64,000 nt of DNA, taken from contig MSJI02000794.1 in the NCBI GenBank assembly GCA_001931905.2, positions 1 to 64,000 on the forward strand. Direction: 5' to 3'. The notes beneath the pieces are model-generated. The model was not told the origin of the DNA. It worked only from the letters and a program-made list of their open reading frames with translations, and made no database searches. Made by a program: the position numbers and the translations under genes. Of the stretch, positions 19,172 to 27,918 are shown piece by piece. How positions within the stretch are numbered: position 1 is the first letter of the stretch; the number at the start of each line of letters is the position of its first letter. The DNA comes from Cladosporium sp. IMV 00045 (Eukaryota > Ascomycota > Dothideomycetes > Cladosporiales > Cladosporiaceae).

Positions 19172-20614
19172 AATGCTCGTGTGCCTGGGTAGGTGATCGC
19201 CAGCTTTGATGATGGAAATGGCCATGACCCACAGCTTGCTGGTGAGGCTTGCGGCCCCGTTCTTGGCAAAATAAGTTTAGAGGTAAATTCAACTTCAGTG
19301 CATACCATCACTAACGCGAGGAACCGCCTCTTCGACTTGCAGTAATCTGTCCTTCGTTGTTACTGGGAAGTAAGAACCTTTCAGGCATGGCCCATGATAC
19401 TCGTGCGACGCATGCAGTAGACATTCTTCTATAATGACCGTACTGTGACACCCAAGCTAACAGGGAAAAGGTTCCGGTGACAAACGAGCCAAGTTCTTAA
19501 TTACACTTGCGGACAGTCTATAAAGAAGACCCTGAAGGGCTACTGATCAGAACACGTGCAGGCTGCGCACATTGTCAGATGTATATTCTCGCTTCCGGCA
19601 TGTCTTGAAGATGGAAGAATGGTATCCCATGCCTGCAGTAGCCTGAGCTTTCTACCTGAAGTTCGAAGACAGTCTTCTCTTGATACGGCCTTTGAGCCTC
19701 CGTGCTAAGCGCGCATGCCTCGTCCGTATAGATGCTGTCTGGTGATATTGGAAGCCACAGAATGTTCTTTTTGCACATTTAGCCCCTGGAATTGGCACTA
19801 GAAAGATTGAAGAGACAGCCGCTGGCAACTATGCAATATCCAAACTCAAGATACTTGAGTGGTCTTGTCTTTGGTTTCTTGGAATACGCGTTCGAGCTAA
19901 TCCGGCACCTGTTCGCAATTATGCTTCTATTGCCGACCTTTCTCTACCTTCACAAGACTCAGTCCTGGCGTAGGGAATTGTTTTGGGGCGTTTGTGAGGA
20001 GGAGATCAACTAAATATGTGCAGACCGGGACATCTGTGAGTAGGGAGGCTTCTGATTAGATACGTACATGTCATCGATAGATAGAAGGAACCAAATACTC
20101 TTTCAATGCCCAATCGTACTCTTTGACATTCTCGAGTCTGCCGATGCCATCAATACCCGAATCTTGATTTGATTCGTCAACGGACGCTTTTGGTTGGCTA
20201 GCTTGTAAAACATCTTAGTGACCCTACAAAGCTTGTCCTCATGGGTTAGAATAGAACGCACTCCAAGAAAGGAAGGGGTTGGTACCAGAATAGCTTGATG
20301 GGTCATTTCTCACATCGGGTAGTTCAACAATATCGTAGGAGACCTTGTGAATCAATTGATTTCAATGAGAAGAGACCATAATGCTTCACGTGAGTGCATC
20401 TATAGGAATGAAATATGGAAGAAGTTTACGCGCGGATCGACATGCCGAGATACTCGCATCTTTGATGGCACAACAGCAGCACCCGGACTGTGCAATCCGA
20501 ATTCTTTGTACGCAGCCACTCATGTAGCATCACTAGTTCTTGACTTCTATTGTAAAGAGATTCTACTAACTGTCATCCATTTGAGAGCACGAGATTGACA
20601 TTGTCTCGACACCG
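19172..20614. other. Mostly non-coding stretch, about 1.4 kb
   Basis: The first 140 bp or so continue the homology with the region upstream of B. The relic of gene C lies at 19792-20013. The rest has only short open frames (20103-20306, 20347-20598) without support. Confidence 0.4.
19792..20013 (+). pseudogene. Relic of gene C (gene C')
   Basis: A 73-codon stretch with no ATG of its own at the start matches the C-terminal half of gene C (8301-8702). Shared are RLKR, the (E)L-x-RHLF-x-I core, and FW...EEE(I/V)N followed at once by a stop. The upstream exons of gene C are not found. The position mirrors that of gene C relative to the inverted A/B copies, but the strand is the same as gene C instead of the opposite. 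A broken remnant. Confidence 0.55.
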
Positions 20615-21202
20615 TCAATCCCCGTCTTTCGATGCATACATAGTCTTGACAACGAAAAAGACGACATGCACGGCAATCAGGAACGCAATGCTCTCCAAGA
20701 CGAGTGTTCGTCGGTCATGCTGGTATTGAGACAGCAATGCACTTGTCTCCTCTAGGAGGCTCTTGTAATGTGTATTCTCGCGCCTGTCCATATTAGTATT
20801 CCAAATTCTTTTCTCCATATCCCCCACCTTCACTTACCTATTTTTCATGATGTTCATGTCCGCTTCTGTGCTTTTTTGCAGCGATGAACGGAAGTGATCG
20901 TTGCTAAGGAGCTCTGTGATGGTAGCCTGACGTATGGTGCCAGTCGGTAGTGTGAGTACTGTCGATGCGAAAATTCGCGCTGCATACGCTTCGTGTTCTT
21001 TGTCTATGATCTCTAGAATAGACTGAACCGCAAATTCAACATCCACAAGGGAAATTGGATGTACGCGAAGGCAATCCAAAATCCGTTCGAGCGCTTGCTC
21101 TTGTTGGAGTGTTTCGTATGATCTTTCTACCTCAAAGAAGTTGGTGGCTCTGAGGATCGTTCGCAACTCGTATACAGTGGCATGGTCGCGTTTGACAGAC
21201 AT
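20615..21202 (-). CDS. Small protein with C-terminal membrane span
   Basis: Not recognised. Exons 21202-20838 and 20783-20615 are split by a 54-nt intron with GTAAGT and a TACTAAT branch site; 177 residues. The body is helical (EVERSYETLQQEQALERILD, VDVEFAVQSILEIIDKEHEA). The C-terminus has one hydrophobic helix (LESIAFLIAVHVVFFVVKT) followed by a short charged tail, so a tail-anchored membrane protein is likely. An alternative in-frame start lies 11 codons upstream (21235). It is divergent from the transposon at 21450, whose insertion lies just beyond its promoter. Confidence 0.6.
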
Positions 21203-21449
21203 TGTGTTGAAGATAGGAGGTGCAGAATGGATCAAAAAGAGGAAAGAGGTCTCCGCGCTACTGTCTTATAATGAGGGATTTTTGATTCCCCACTTTCTGC
21301 AGCATCATCGCACCGCAACAACAATACCCTTGACTGCTTCGCATAACGTACTTGGCAAGCGGGATGATCAAGCAAGCGGGATGATCAGAACGCGTGCTTA
21401 ACGCGTCTTACAACTTCTTCCTCTTATTACATAACAAAGTCTGGTTGCA
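21203..21449. other. Gap holding the presumed left end of the Fot1/pogo element
   Basis: Two tandem copies of AAGCGGGATGATCA-like sequence at about 21357-21386 may be part of the element's terminal or subterminal repeat; the right flank (29081-29090) has GATCATCACG, a partial complement. The exact transposon ends are not clear. Confidence 0.35.
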
Positions 21450-21943
21450 ATGTCCTCTGAAACAGAAGGACGTATTTCTTTAGCTCTTCAAGCATATACT
21501 CGTACTCAATTTCCATCTCTCCGGGCTGCAGCTAACGCCTACGACGTCCCTTTTTCAACTCTACGTATCAGACACCTTGGAGTCCTCCCACGAGCCGATT
21601 CAACTGTACAATCACGAAAACTCTCAAACAACGAAGAGCAAGTCCTTCTCCAAAAGGTACTTCAGCTATCTGCCGACGGATTCCCTCCTCAGCGCGCAAT
21701 TGTTGAAGAGATGGCCAATATAATGCTTCAGGCTAAGAATCCAGCCCGCTCTCAAACAGTCGGTACAAAATGGGTAGCCAACTTTGTCAAACGCCATCCA
21801 GAGCTCTCAAGTGTATACAATCGAAAGTTTGATATCCAAAGAGCAGAAGTTGAGGATCCAAAGCTTATTAGCTTATGGTTCAAACTGGTGGGAGATACAA
21901 TTGCAAAGCATGGCATTACAGAAGAGGACATCTTCAACTTTGA

Positions 21944-21955
21944 TGAGACTGGCTT
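21944..21955 (+). repeat. Target-site duplication, left copy
   Basis: TGAGACTGGCTT, identical to 27907-27918. It is part of the transposase codons for DETGF. Marks the LINE's 3' side insertion point. Confidence 0.9.
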
Positions 21956-21965
21956 TTTTTTTTTT

Positions 21966-21992
21966 NNNNNNNNNNNNNNNNNNNNNNNNNNN
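21966..21992. other. Assembly gap of 27 N inside the LINE poly-A tail
   Basis: Runs of T flank the N block on both sides (to 21965, and 21993-22006). The true tail length is unknown. Confidence 0.95.
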
Positions 21993-22203
21993 TTTTTTTT
22001 TTTTTTAATCATACTGCATTCAAGCTATATAGCTTATGGCATGTCGGCAAATATCGCGACCATCTCTATGACTTCCACGTGTGCTCTCGCTTCGGTAATC
22101 GTCCGTACAAACTTGCTCGCTGTCCCGACTTCACCAAGTCGCCACTGCTTTCGGGCTTGGTGCCCTCCTACTTTCCTGTCGTTATCACTCCTCATCTTTC
22201 CCC

Positions 22204-25200
22204 TTAGCCCCTTCCGTCCTCCAACATCCTGTCTTCCTCATCTGCACTCCGATCCAAACGTTCGATGTCCCACGAGTCATTCTTGTTGGCATCTCCAACC
22301 GGCTTCTTGCCCACTTCTGTGTTTTCAATAAATTGAAGGACCTCTATGATAGTTTTATTTGCGAACATTGTCTTCAGGTCTGCTAGGTTTCGCCGTCTGC
22401 TGATCGAGAGCTTTCTCGCGCGCAGCTTCCGCAGCATAGTGTCCCGCTGCCTTCGCCACTTCCGGCACTCCAGCAAGAGGTGAGCGACGGTTTGACTGCT
22501 CTCGCCACACCACCAGCACTGTGCGTCCTCGACTTTGCCGATCCTTAGCAGGTGAGCTCCCGTGACAGCATGACCGGACTTGAGCTGCAGGTATCGAGCT
22601 GCAACTGACTTCCTCGCATCTTCGATGTGTTTGTTCATCTTGGCAGTTGGCTTCCACCTCTCCTTAATGGCTTGTTTCACGTACGACAGCGAGGCTGATC
22701 GCATCTCTTTGGGTTGTTGCTTTGCCGCTCGTTGTGCCGCGGCTCGGGCTATCTTGTAGCCCTCAACATCTTCGCAATTTGAGAGCCACGTCAAAACCAC
22801 TCGGCCTCCTGCTTCTTCGACACCGTGTGCGTGTCTTTTGATACCGGTGACGACTGGCGGTGTCCATTGCTCGCTGCTCTGAATGGCGGCCAATGCAACC
22901 CGCGACTCCGTAACAATCTCGGCACGGAGGTGATTCGTCCTCGAGAGTATCGGGATGAGGTTCTTCGCACCCATGCTGATCGCAACTATCGCCGCGTCGG
23001 CTGTTGTGATGTGATTACCCAGCGATGACATTTTGGTCTTCCACGCACGGCATTCTCTCCATGCGATCCCCAGACCAAAACTAACATCCTTAGTTGTGCT
23101 CACGAACAGTGTTAGTTGCTGCGGATTGTCGGGTTGCATTCTTTGCGGCATCTGCGAGTAGCCTTGGGTCCGGATCACTGGGCTTGTTGTAGGTGAGTCC
23201 ACCTTGCGAGGCAGCTCGAATCCGTACTCGGTGTCGTAGCTGACGTGCCTCGCTACCTGCTGTGCGAGTCTGCTTCCGAACGATCGGTGTGTCTTTTCTG
23301 CTCTCATCCATCCAATGCTAGACGGCTGACCCGTTGCTCCTTCGTGTCTATAAAGCTCGCCGAGACGGAAATTGGCGGGCAGGAGCTGGTGCGTTGGATG
23401 ATCTCCATTCGCATTGAGCGCCCGCACCGCGAACGACGTCTGGCGACGGTCGAGAAGGTCTTGTGCGGTGGGCAGGCACGATTCCGTCCGAAGAAAGGCC
23501 AGAGGGGTCGATGTCAACAGCCCTGTGATGGCTCTCGCTTGGCTGTTCAGCAGCAGCTGTACTTTCTTCACTCGGTCTTTCTGGCCTCTCCACCAGATCT
23601 CTGACCCGTACAACGCCACGGAGGTGACAGCGGCCACGACCACTCTCCGCATCAAGTCGGCCGACAAGCCGCCATTGCTTCTACTGAGACTGGATACCCG
23701 CTGGAGGGCTCCTTTGGCACTTGCGATCCTGTTTTCGAAGTGCGTCTTGAACGACAACTTCGAATCCAGCCAGAAGCCCAGCCATTTTGTCGCTTCTTGC
23801 TTGACGGTGAAGGTCTGCTCTCCGATGCGGATGGCTGCATCTTTTGTTGCTTGTAGAATCCCTCGACGCCTGCTGAAGACGAGTACTTCGGTTTTGCTGA
23901 CCTCGAAATCGGCTTTATTGTCCGATCCCCATTGTATTGCATCTCTGGCGATATGCTCGAGCTTCCTCGCGCCTTCTTCCACGTCATCACATTCTGTCAC
24001 TAGTCCGATGTCGTCCACGAACGAGATGGCCTGGAGCTTCATGTGTCTGTCCTCCAGCCACTGGAACATTGCGCTCACTGATAAGATGAACAGCACCGGT
24101 GATATCGGTGATCCTTGCGGCAGGCCAGCTTGAATGCTGCGGGTCTCGCCCGTCCTTCCGTCAATCACCAACATGGCTCGACGGTCTGATAGGAACGAGT
24201 TCACCCATCGCACGATGTTGCCGGCCATCCCGACTTGTATCATCCGCAGCAGGAGTTTCTGCTTGTTGACCCTGTCAAACGCACCTTTGACATCAAGGGG
24301 TAAAGCGAGTGCAATGCGCTTTTGGCTCCATGCATTCTCGACCTTTGCGACCAGCTGAGCCACCGCATCTGATGTCCCTCTCCCCCGACGGCAGCCGAAC
24401 TGCCCTCGATGGAAGACTTCATTTGTCTCACAGTAGGATGCGATCCAAATTGCTACCGCCCTCTCCACCACTTTTCCGAGACAGTTGAGGAGGCTGATCA
24501 CCCGGTACGCTTTCGCGACGCTGTACGTGGGTTTGTTTTGCTTCCGCAGCAGAACTCCCTTCGCGGTCTTCCACGTGTAGGGATGGAACCCTGTCCTTAT
24601 GCACCCTTGTACAAGAGCTACCACACGGTCTTCCGCCCATTGCCATAGGAGTCTTAGCACTTTGAAGCCGATCCCGTCCAGACCGGGGGCTTTGTTGACC
24701 GACTGAGTGAACAGAGCTTCGCGGACTTGCTTGACACTCACGCCAGCACTCGTGTCTGGGATCTGAATGTCCTCGTTGTCCACGACTTGGGGTGGGAATG
24801 CCTGCGCCATGAAGATCCCCTCCTTCTCCTCGGCTGTCGATGCAATCTTGTCCGGCTGGCCGTCAATGCTTGCTACCTTGATCGCCGGTGTGTGCGACGG
24901 CACCTGAGGTTTCGTATATCTGAGCGCTTGCCAGCATCTTGCGGGATCAGACGCCAATTTCGAGCTTTCGTCGGTCGGGAAGACGCCCTCAAGAAAGCGC
25001 TCCCAAGCCAGTCTCTTGGCTTTCCGGATGTGTGTGTAATAGTCGTTTCTCACCCGACGGTACTCGTCGAAGCTAGTGCGGCCGTCATTGTAAGCACGTC
25101 TAGCGCTCCCAAACAGCCTTCTCTGCTGTTTGATCTCTTCCGTCCACCAGTGCTTCGATCGTGGTCTCGGCGCTCTGCCAGCGGCATGTCTGTCCAGTAC

Positions 25201-26085
25201 AGCTCGTAGGCTGTCTTGGATCCACAGTGCTTCGGCTTCCAGTTCTGTCGGTGACGTGTCCCACGCATTGATCAGCGACCTTCCTTCACTCAACTCAAGC
25301 CAATGTTCGCTTGCGGCTTCGAGGGCCTGTTCGTCTGAGCAAAGCCGATTGATGTTCCAGTTTTGCGAAGCGTTTATCTGCCTTTCCGCGACGGCCGCGT
25401 TGAGTGGTGCCCACTCAAAGACGATTACCTCGTGGTCGGATGTTGTGGCCAGTGACTCGTCGATCTCCCATGTGACCAGTGCTCCGACCCTGCGGGTACT
25501 CAAGGTCAAGTCGATTATCGATCTACAGTTCTTCCCACACCTCGTGGGCTGGTGGTCGTTATTGTTGATGATGAGCTCACGCTTCTCGATCAATCTCTCT
25601 ACCGTCCCTGCGTTCTGCCTACCTGCCACCCACGGATCCCACAAGGGACTGCGAGCATTGAAGTCGCCTGCGAGTATGGTCCGGCCCTCGATGAGTCGCG
25701 ACACATCTACGTGGTCCATCGTGTATCCGCCGCCTTGGACTCTGGCTTTGTTGTAGACATTTACCAGCCTCGTCCGTCGCGCTTTTCTGCGGTTCACTGT
25801 CTCCCAGACGTCCAGGCACTGAATATGCGGACTATCCACCAGGTCAGTTCGCTCCTCAAATACATAGCGGTCTAGTGCGTCGTTTCGGATGGCTAGCGCT
25901 ACTCTTGTCTCTCGCTTCGCACACTCTGGCCACCGTATCTGGAATCCCGGATGGCCGATCGCGTGTTTCTTTCCCACGTACGGTTCTTGTAGGCACACCA
26001 CTTCGGCTCCTCGCTCCACGGCCGCCTCCAGTGCAGCTATCGTCGACACAGCCGTGCCGTTGCAGTTATGTTGTATCACTATCAT
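22204..26085 (-). CDS. LINE ORF2: endonuclease, reverse transcriptase, RNase H-like
   Basis: Polyprotein that would nick target DNA and reverse-transcribe the element. 1293 residues from ATG 26085 (MIVIQHNCNG). The apurinic-type endonuclease is at about 1-230: LQEPYV, DFNARSPLWD and SDHEVI keep the catalytic Glu, Asp-Asn and Ser-Asp-His. Reverse transcriptase is at about 480-760 with AFDRVNK, GLPQGSPISPVLF and the catalytic FVDDIG. An RNase H-like region at about 1000-1140 seems to lack the usual acidic residues (VTES in place of TDS, GYKIARAAA in place of GNE-AD). A C-terminal CWWCG...H...C zinc finger follows. Its start overlaps the end of ORF1 by 20 nt in another frame, which suggests coupled translation. 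Confidence 0.9.
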   Translation of the reverse strand: MIVIQHNCNGTAVSTIAALEAAVERGAEVVCLQEPYVGKKHAIGHPGFQIRWPECAKRETRVALAIRNDALDRYVFEERTDLVDSPHIQCLDVWETVNRRKARRTRLVNVYNKARVQGGGYTMDHVDVSRLIEGRTILAGDFNARSPLWDPWVAGRQNAGTVERLIEKRELIINNNDHQPTRCGKNCRSIIDLTLSTRRVGALVTWEIDESLATTSDHEVIVFEWAPLNAAVAERQINASQNWNINRLCSDEQALEAASEHWLELSEGRSLINAWDTSPTELEAEALWIQDSLRAVLDRHAAGRAPRPRSKHWWTEEIKQQRRLFGSARRAYNDGRTSFDEYRRVRNDYYTHIRKAKRLAWERFLEGVFPTDESSKLASDPARCWQALRYTKPQVPSHTPAIKVASIDGQPDKIASTAEEKEGIFMAQAFPPQVVDNEDIQIPDTSAGVSVKQVREALFTQSVNKAPGLDGIGFKVLRLLWQWAEDRVVALVQGCIRTGFHPYTWKTAKGVLLRKQNKPTYSVAKAYRVISLLNCLGKVVERAVAIWIASYCETNEVFHRGQFGCRRGRGTSDAVAQLVAKVENAWSQKRIALALPLDVKGAFDRVNKQKLLLRMIQVGMAGNIVRWVNSFLSDRRAMLVIDGRTGETRSIQAGLPQGSPISPVLFILSVSAMFQWLEDRHMKLQAISFVDDIGLVTECDDVEEGARKLEHIARDAIQWGSDNKADFEVSKTEVLVFSRRRGILQATKDAAIRIGEQTFTVKQEATKWLGFWLDSKLSFKTHFENRIASAKGALQRVSSLSRSNGGLSADLMRRVVVAAVTSVALYGSEIWWRGQKDRVKKVQLLLNSQARAITGLLTSTPLAFLRTESCLPTAQDLLDRRQTSFAVRALNANGDHPTHQLLPANFRLGELYRHEGATGQPSSIGWMRAEKTHRSFGSRLAQQVARHVSYDTEYGFELPRKVDSPTTSPVIRTQGYSQMPQRMQPDNPQQLTLFVSTTKDVSFGLGIAWRECRAWKTKMSSLGNHITTADAAIVAISMGAKNLIPILSRTNHLRAEIVTESRVALAAIQSSEQWTPPVVTGIKRHAHGVEEAGGRVVLTWLSNCEDVEGYKIARAAAQRAAKQQPKEMRSASLSYVKQAIKERWKPTAKMNKHIEDARKSVAARYLQLKSGHAVTGAHLLRIGKVEDAQCWWCGESSQTVAHLLLECRKWRRQRDTMLRKLRARKLSISRRRNLADLKTMFANKTIIEVLQFIENTEVGKKPVGDANKNDSWDIERLDRSADEEDRMLEDGRG

Positions 26086-27790
26086 CGTCAACGAACATGT
26101 GCGTCGGGTCGCTGGAGCTGAGGATCTGGGTCGCCCTCGCGAACTGTTTGGTCCTTGGCCGGAGTTCCCTTGTTTGTCGGGGTGACGGTTGGCTCTGCGG
26201 CAGTGGCTCTGGTGTGTTCCTGTCCGAAGACGTCGGGATCGCTTGTGCTTGAGTGGCTTGTCCTGGGTCGGCAGGCGTCATTGTGATATCTGCCTGATCT
26301 CCATGATCGGAGAGATCGTCTTGCCCTGCTGCCGATTCCATCGCCGGCGGGCTGCTGCGCATCTCGCTCACCTTTCGCTGGCGAGTCTGGTGACTTGATC
26401 TCCTTTCGGGGCACCTTCTCGATGTTGCCGGGTGTGGCCCCTTGCAGTTGGCGCATTTCGCCACCTGATGCTCACACGGTCCTGATCTCTTGCTACAGAT
26501 TTCGGCGGTGCATTTGTGTTTGCTCCCTTCGTGTTCTCCTGCACACACAAAGCACCTTGCATCTTCGGTACACTGGCCGAAGTGGTCTCGGCCACAACAG
26601 CGCATGCACATCCCACCTTCTCCTCTTTCCCAGAACCTCTCTACCTCGTGGCGTCTGCCGCCAAAGGACAGTCCCTTTGCTAGAATCACATCCGCCGCGT
26701 TCTTGCTTTTCACAGTCAGGACCAGTGTCGACCTCTTGATACTCCCGCTGTCGAAGCGTTCAGCCAGTGTGTCGCCTTTGATCCAACGCGGCGCGTAAGG
26801 CAACCTTTCACCTGTCATCAGTTCAATCTCCTCTCGGGCTACTTCCATTCCGCCTTCACCCATGTAGCGATCCAGCGCGACGCCGTGCACCCGCAGCTTT
26901 AGCCACCTTTCCGTCTTTTCCATGTAGGCAACTTCAGGGTCTAGCTTCTTCACAGCAGTCATCACGGCGGGTGCATAGCTGAGCAGCTCGTCTGCGCATG
27001 CATTCTCGCTCATCACTCCTGTCAAGTTGCCCTTGCCCGTGTATGCCATTTGGGTCAATCTCACCGTCACATGGGCCCTCGAATGAGCAAGGGCTTTGTT
27101 CACTTCAAACATAATGTCTCTAGGGTCGCGATCATGCGACTGTACATTTCTGACGAAGAGTACTCGGCGCTGGCCACGAGGGTGTTTTTTCAACTTTTTC
27201 TTACCGTTCGTGACCGTAGTCCATCCAGTGCCTGCTCCAGATTCTGTGATATTGGCCCAGCTGGGCTGCGTCACTTGCGCCGATAGTGGACGTGCTTTTT
27301 TGTTGGATGTCTCCGCTGTGCCTCTCGGGAAGGCACTGTTTCCTGACAGGGGCGGACTCGCTCCTGTCTCCTGCCTTGGTGCCCGTAACACTGTCATCAC
27401 CGTGTTCATGAGCTGCGTGAGTTGCGTTTGCCCCTTCCTGATCTCTTCCACCTCTGCTCGGAGAGATCGCACGTCTTCCGTACAGCCAGTGGTGGCGTTA
27501 GGCCCCAGGGGCACACGTAGAGCTTTCACAATGGCATCTTCGATCGCTTGTAGGAGCTCATCGCCGTGCAAGCCAAAGGCTGAACCTATGTCTGTCTTCC
27601 GCTTCTTTGCGTTCACTGGTTTTGTGGCGTATGCCTGCTGTTCCTCCCAACTCTGCAATCTGCCTCCTCGAATTTGAGGGGCGGAGAACTGAAACTGGCT
27701 TCCAATTGGTTCGGAGGCTTCCCCGCACTTTCCAGACCCTTGAACGTCACTCGAGGCTGGCCCTCCGCCACCTTTACTGCGGGCTGACAT
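26066..27790 (-). CDS. LINE ORF1: Gag-like RNA-binding protein
   Basis: Would coat the element RNA. 574 residues from ATG 27790 (MSARSKGGG). The N-terminal part holds a coiled-coil stretch (VRSLRAEVEEIRKGQTQLTQ). A conserved mid domain (RRVLFVRNVQSHDRDPRDIM to KSKNAADVILAKGLSFGG) is typical of Tad/Gag-like proteins. Three cysteine knuckles follow near residues 395-465: CMRCCGRDHFGQC, CFVCAGEHEG...C and CANCKGPHPATSRRC. The C-terminal tail is Ser/Pro/Gln-rich. The frame is intact. Confidence 0.85.
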   Translation of the reverse strand: MSARSKGGGGPASSDVQGSGKCGEASEPIGSQFQFSAPQIRGGRLQSWEEQQAYATKPVNAKKRKTDIGSAFGLHGDELLQAIEDAIVKALRVPLGPNATTGCTEDVRSLRAEVEEIRKGQTQLTQLMNTVMTVLRAPRQETGASPPLSGNSAFPRGTAETSNKKARPLSAQVTQPSWANITESGAGTGWTTVTNGKKKLKKHPRGQRRVLFVRNVQSHDRDPRDIMFEVNKALAHSRAHVTVRLTQMAYTGKGNLTGVMSENACADELLSYAPAVMTAVKKLDPEVAYMEKTERWLKLRVHGVALDRYMGEGGMEVAREEIELMTGERLPYAPRWIKGDTLAERFDSGSIKRSTLVLTVKSKNAADVILAKGLSFGGRRHEVERFWERGEGGMCMRCCGRDHFGQCTEDARCFVCAGEHEGSKHKCTAEICSKRSGPCEHQVAKCANCKGPHPATSRRCPERRSSHQTRQRKVSEMRSSPPAMESAAGQDDLSDHGDQADITMTPADPGQATQAQAIPTSSDRNTPEPLPQSQPSPRQTRELRPRTKQFARATQILSSSDPTHMFVDDDSDTT

Positions 27791-27906
27791 GCCCGCCAGC
27801 AAGGCGCCTGGGATCTTGGTAGTGTGCGCTTGATCAGCTCACTTTGCGCTTTCAAATGATGTAAAAATTGACTCTGTCTGTGACAAAGTCGAAAAGAAGT
27901 CCTGTC

Positions 27907-27918
27907 TGAGACTGGCTT
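27907..27918 (+). repeat. Target-site duplication, right copy
   Basis: TGAGACTGGCTT, identical to 21944-21955; lies at the LINE's 5' side. Confidence 0.9.

Larger units (their letters stand above)
21956..27906 (-). mobile_element. Tad1-type LINE (non-LTR retrotransposon), near complete
   Basis: About 5.95 kb, minus strand, with ORF1 (27790-26066) and ORF2 (26085-22204), a 5' UTR of about 115 bp, a 3' UTR of about 200 bp (22203-22007), and a poly-A tail (poly-T on the plus strand) interrupted by 27 N at 21966-21992. It is bounded by a perfect 12-bp target-site duplication. Both frames are open, so it may be a recently active copy. Confidence 0.9.

Noticed and set aside
20103..20598. Small genes between gene C' and the tail-anchored gene
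   Set aside because: Frames of 67 and 83 codons without motifs, splice support or homologous copy.
21956..27906. RIP damage in the LINE
   Set aside because: ORF1 and ORF2 are both open with high GC and many CpA sites; no RIP-like stops are seen.
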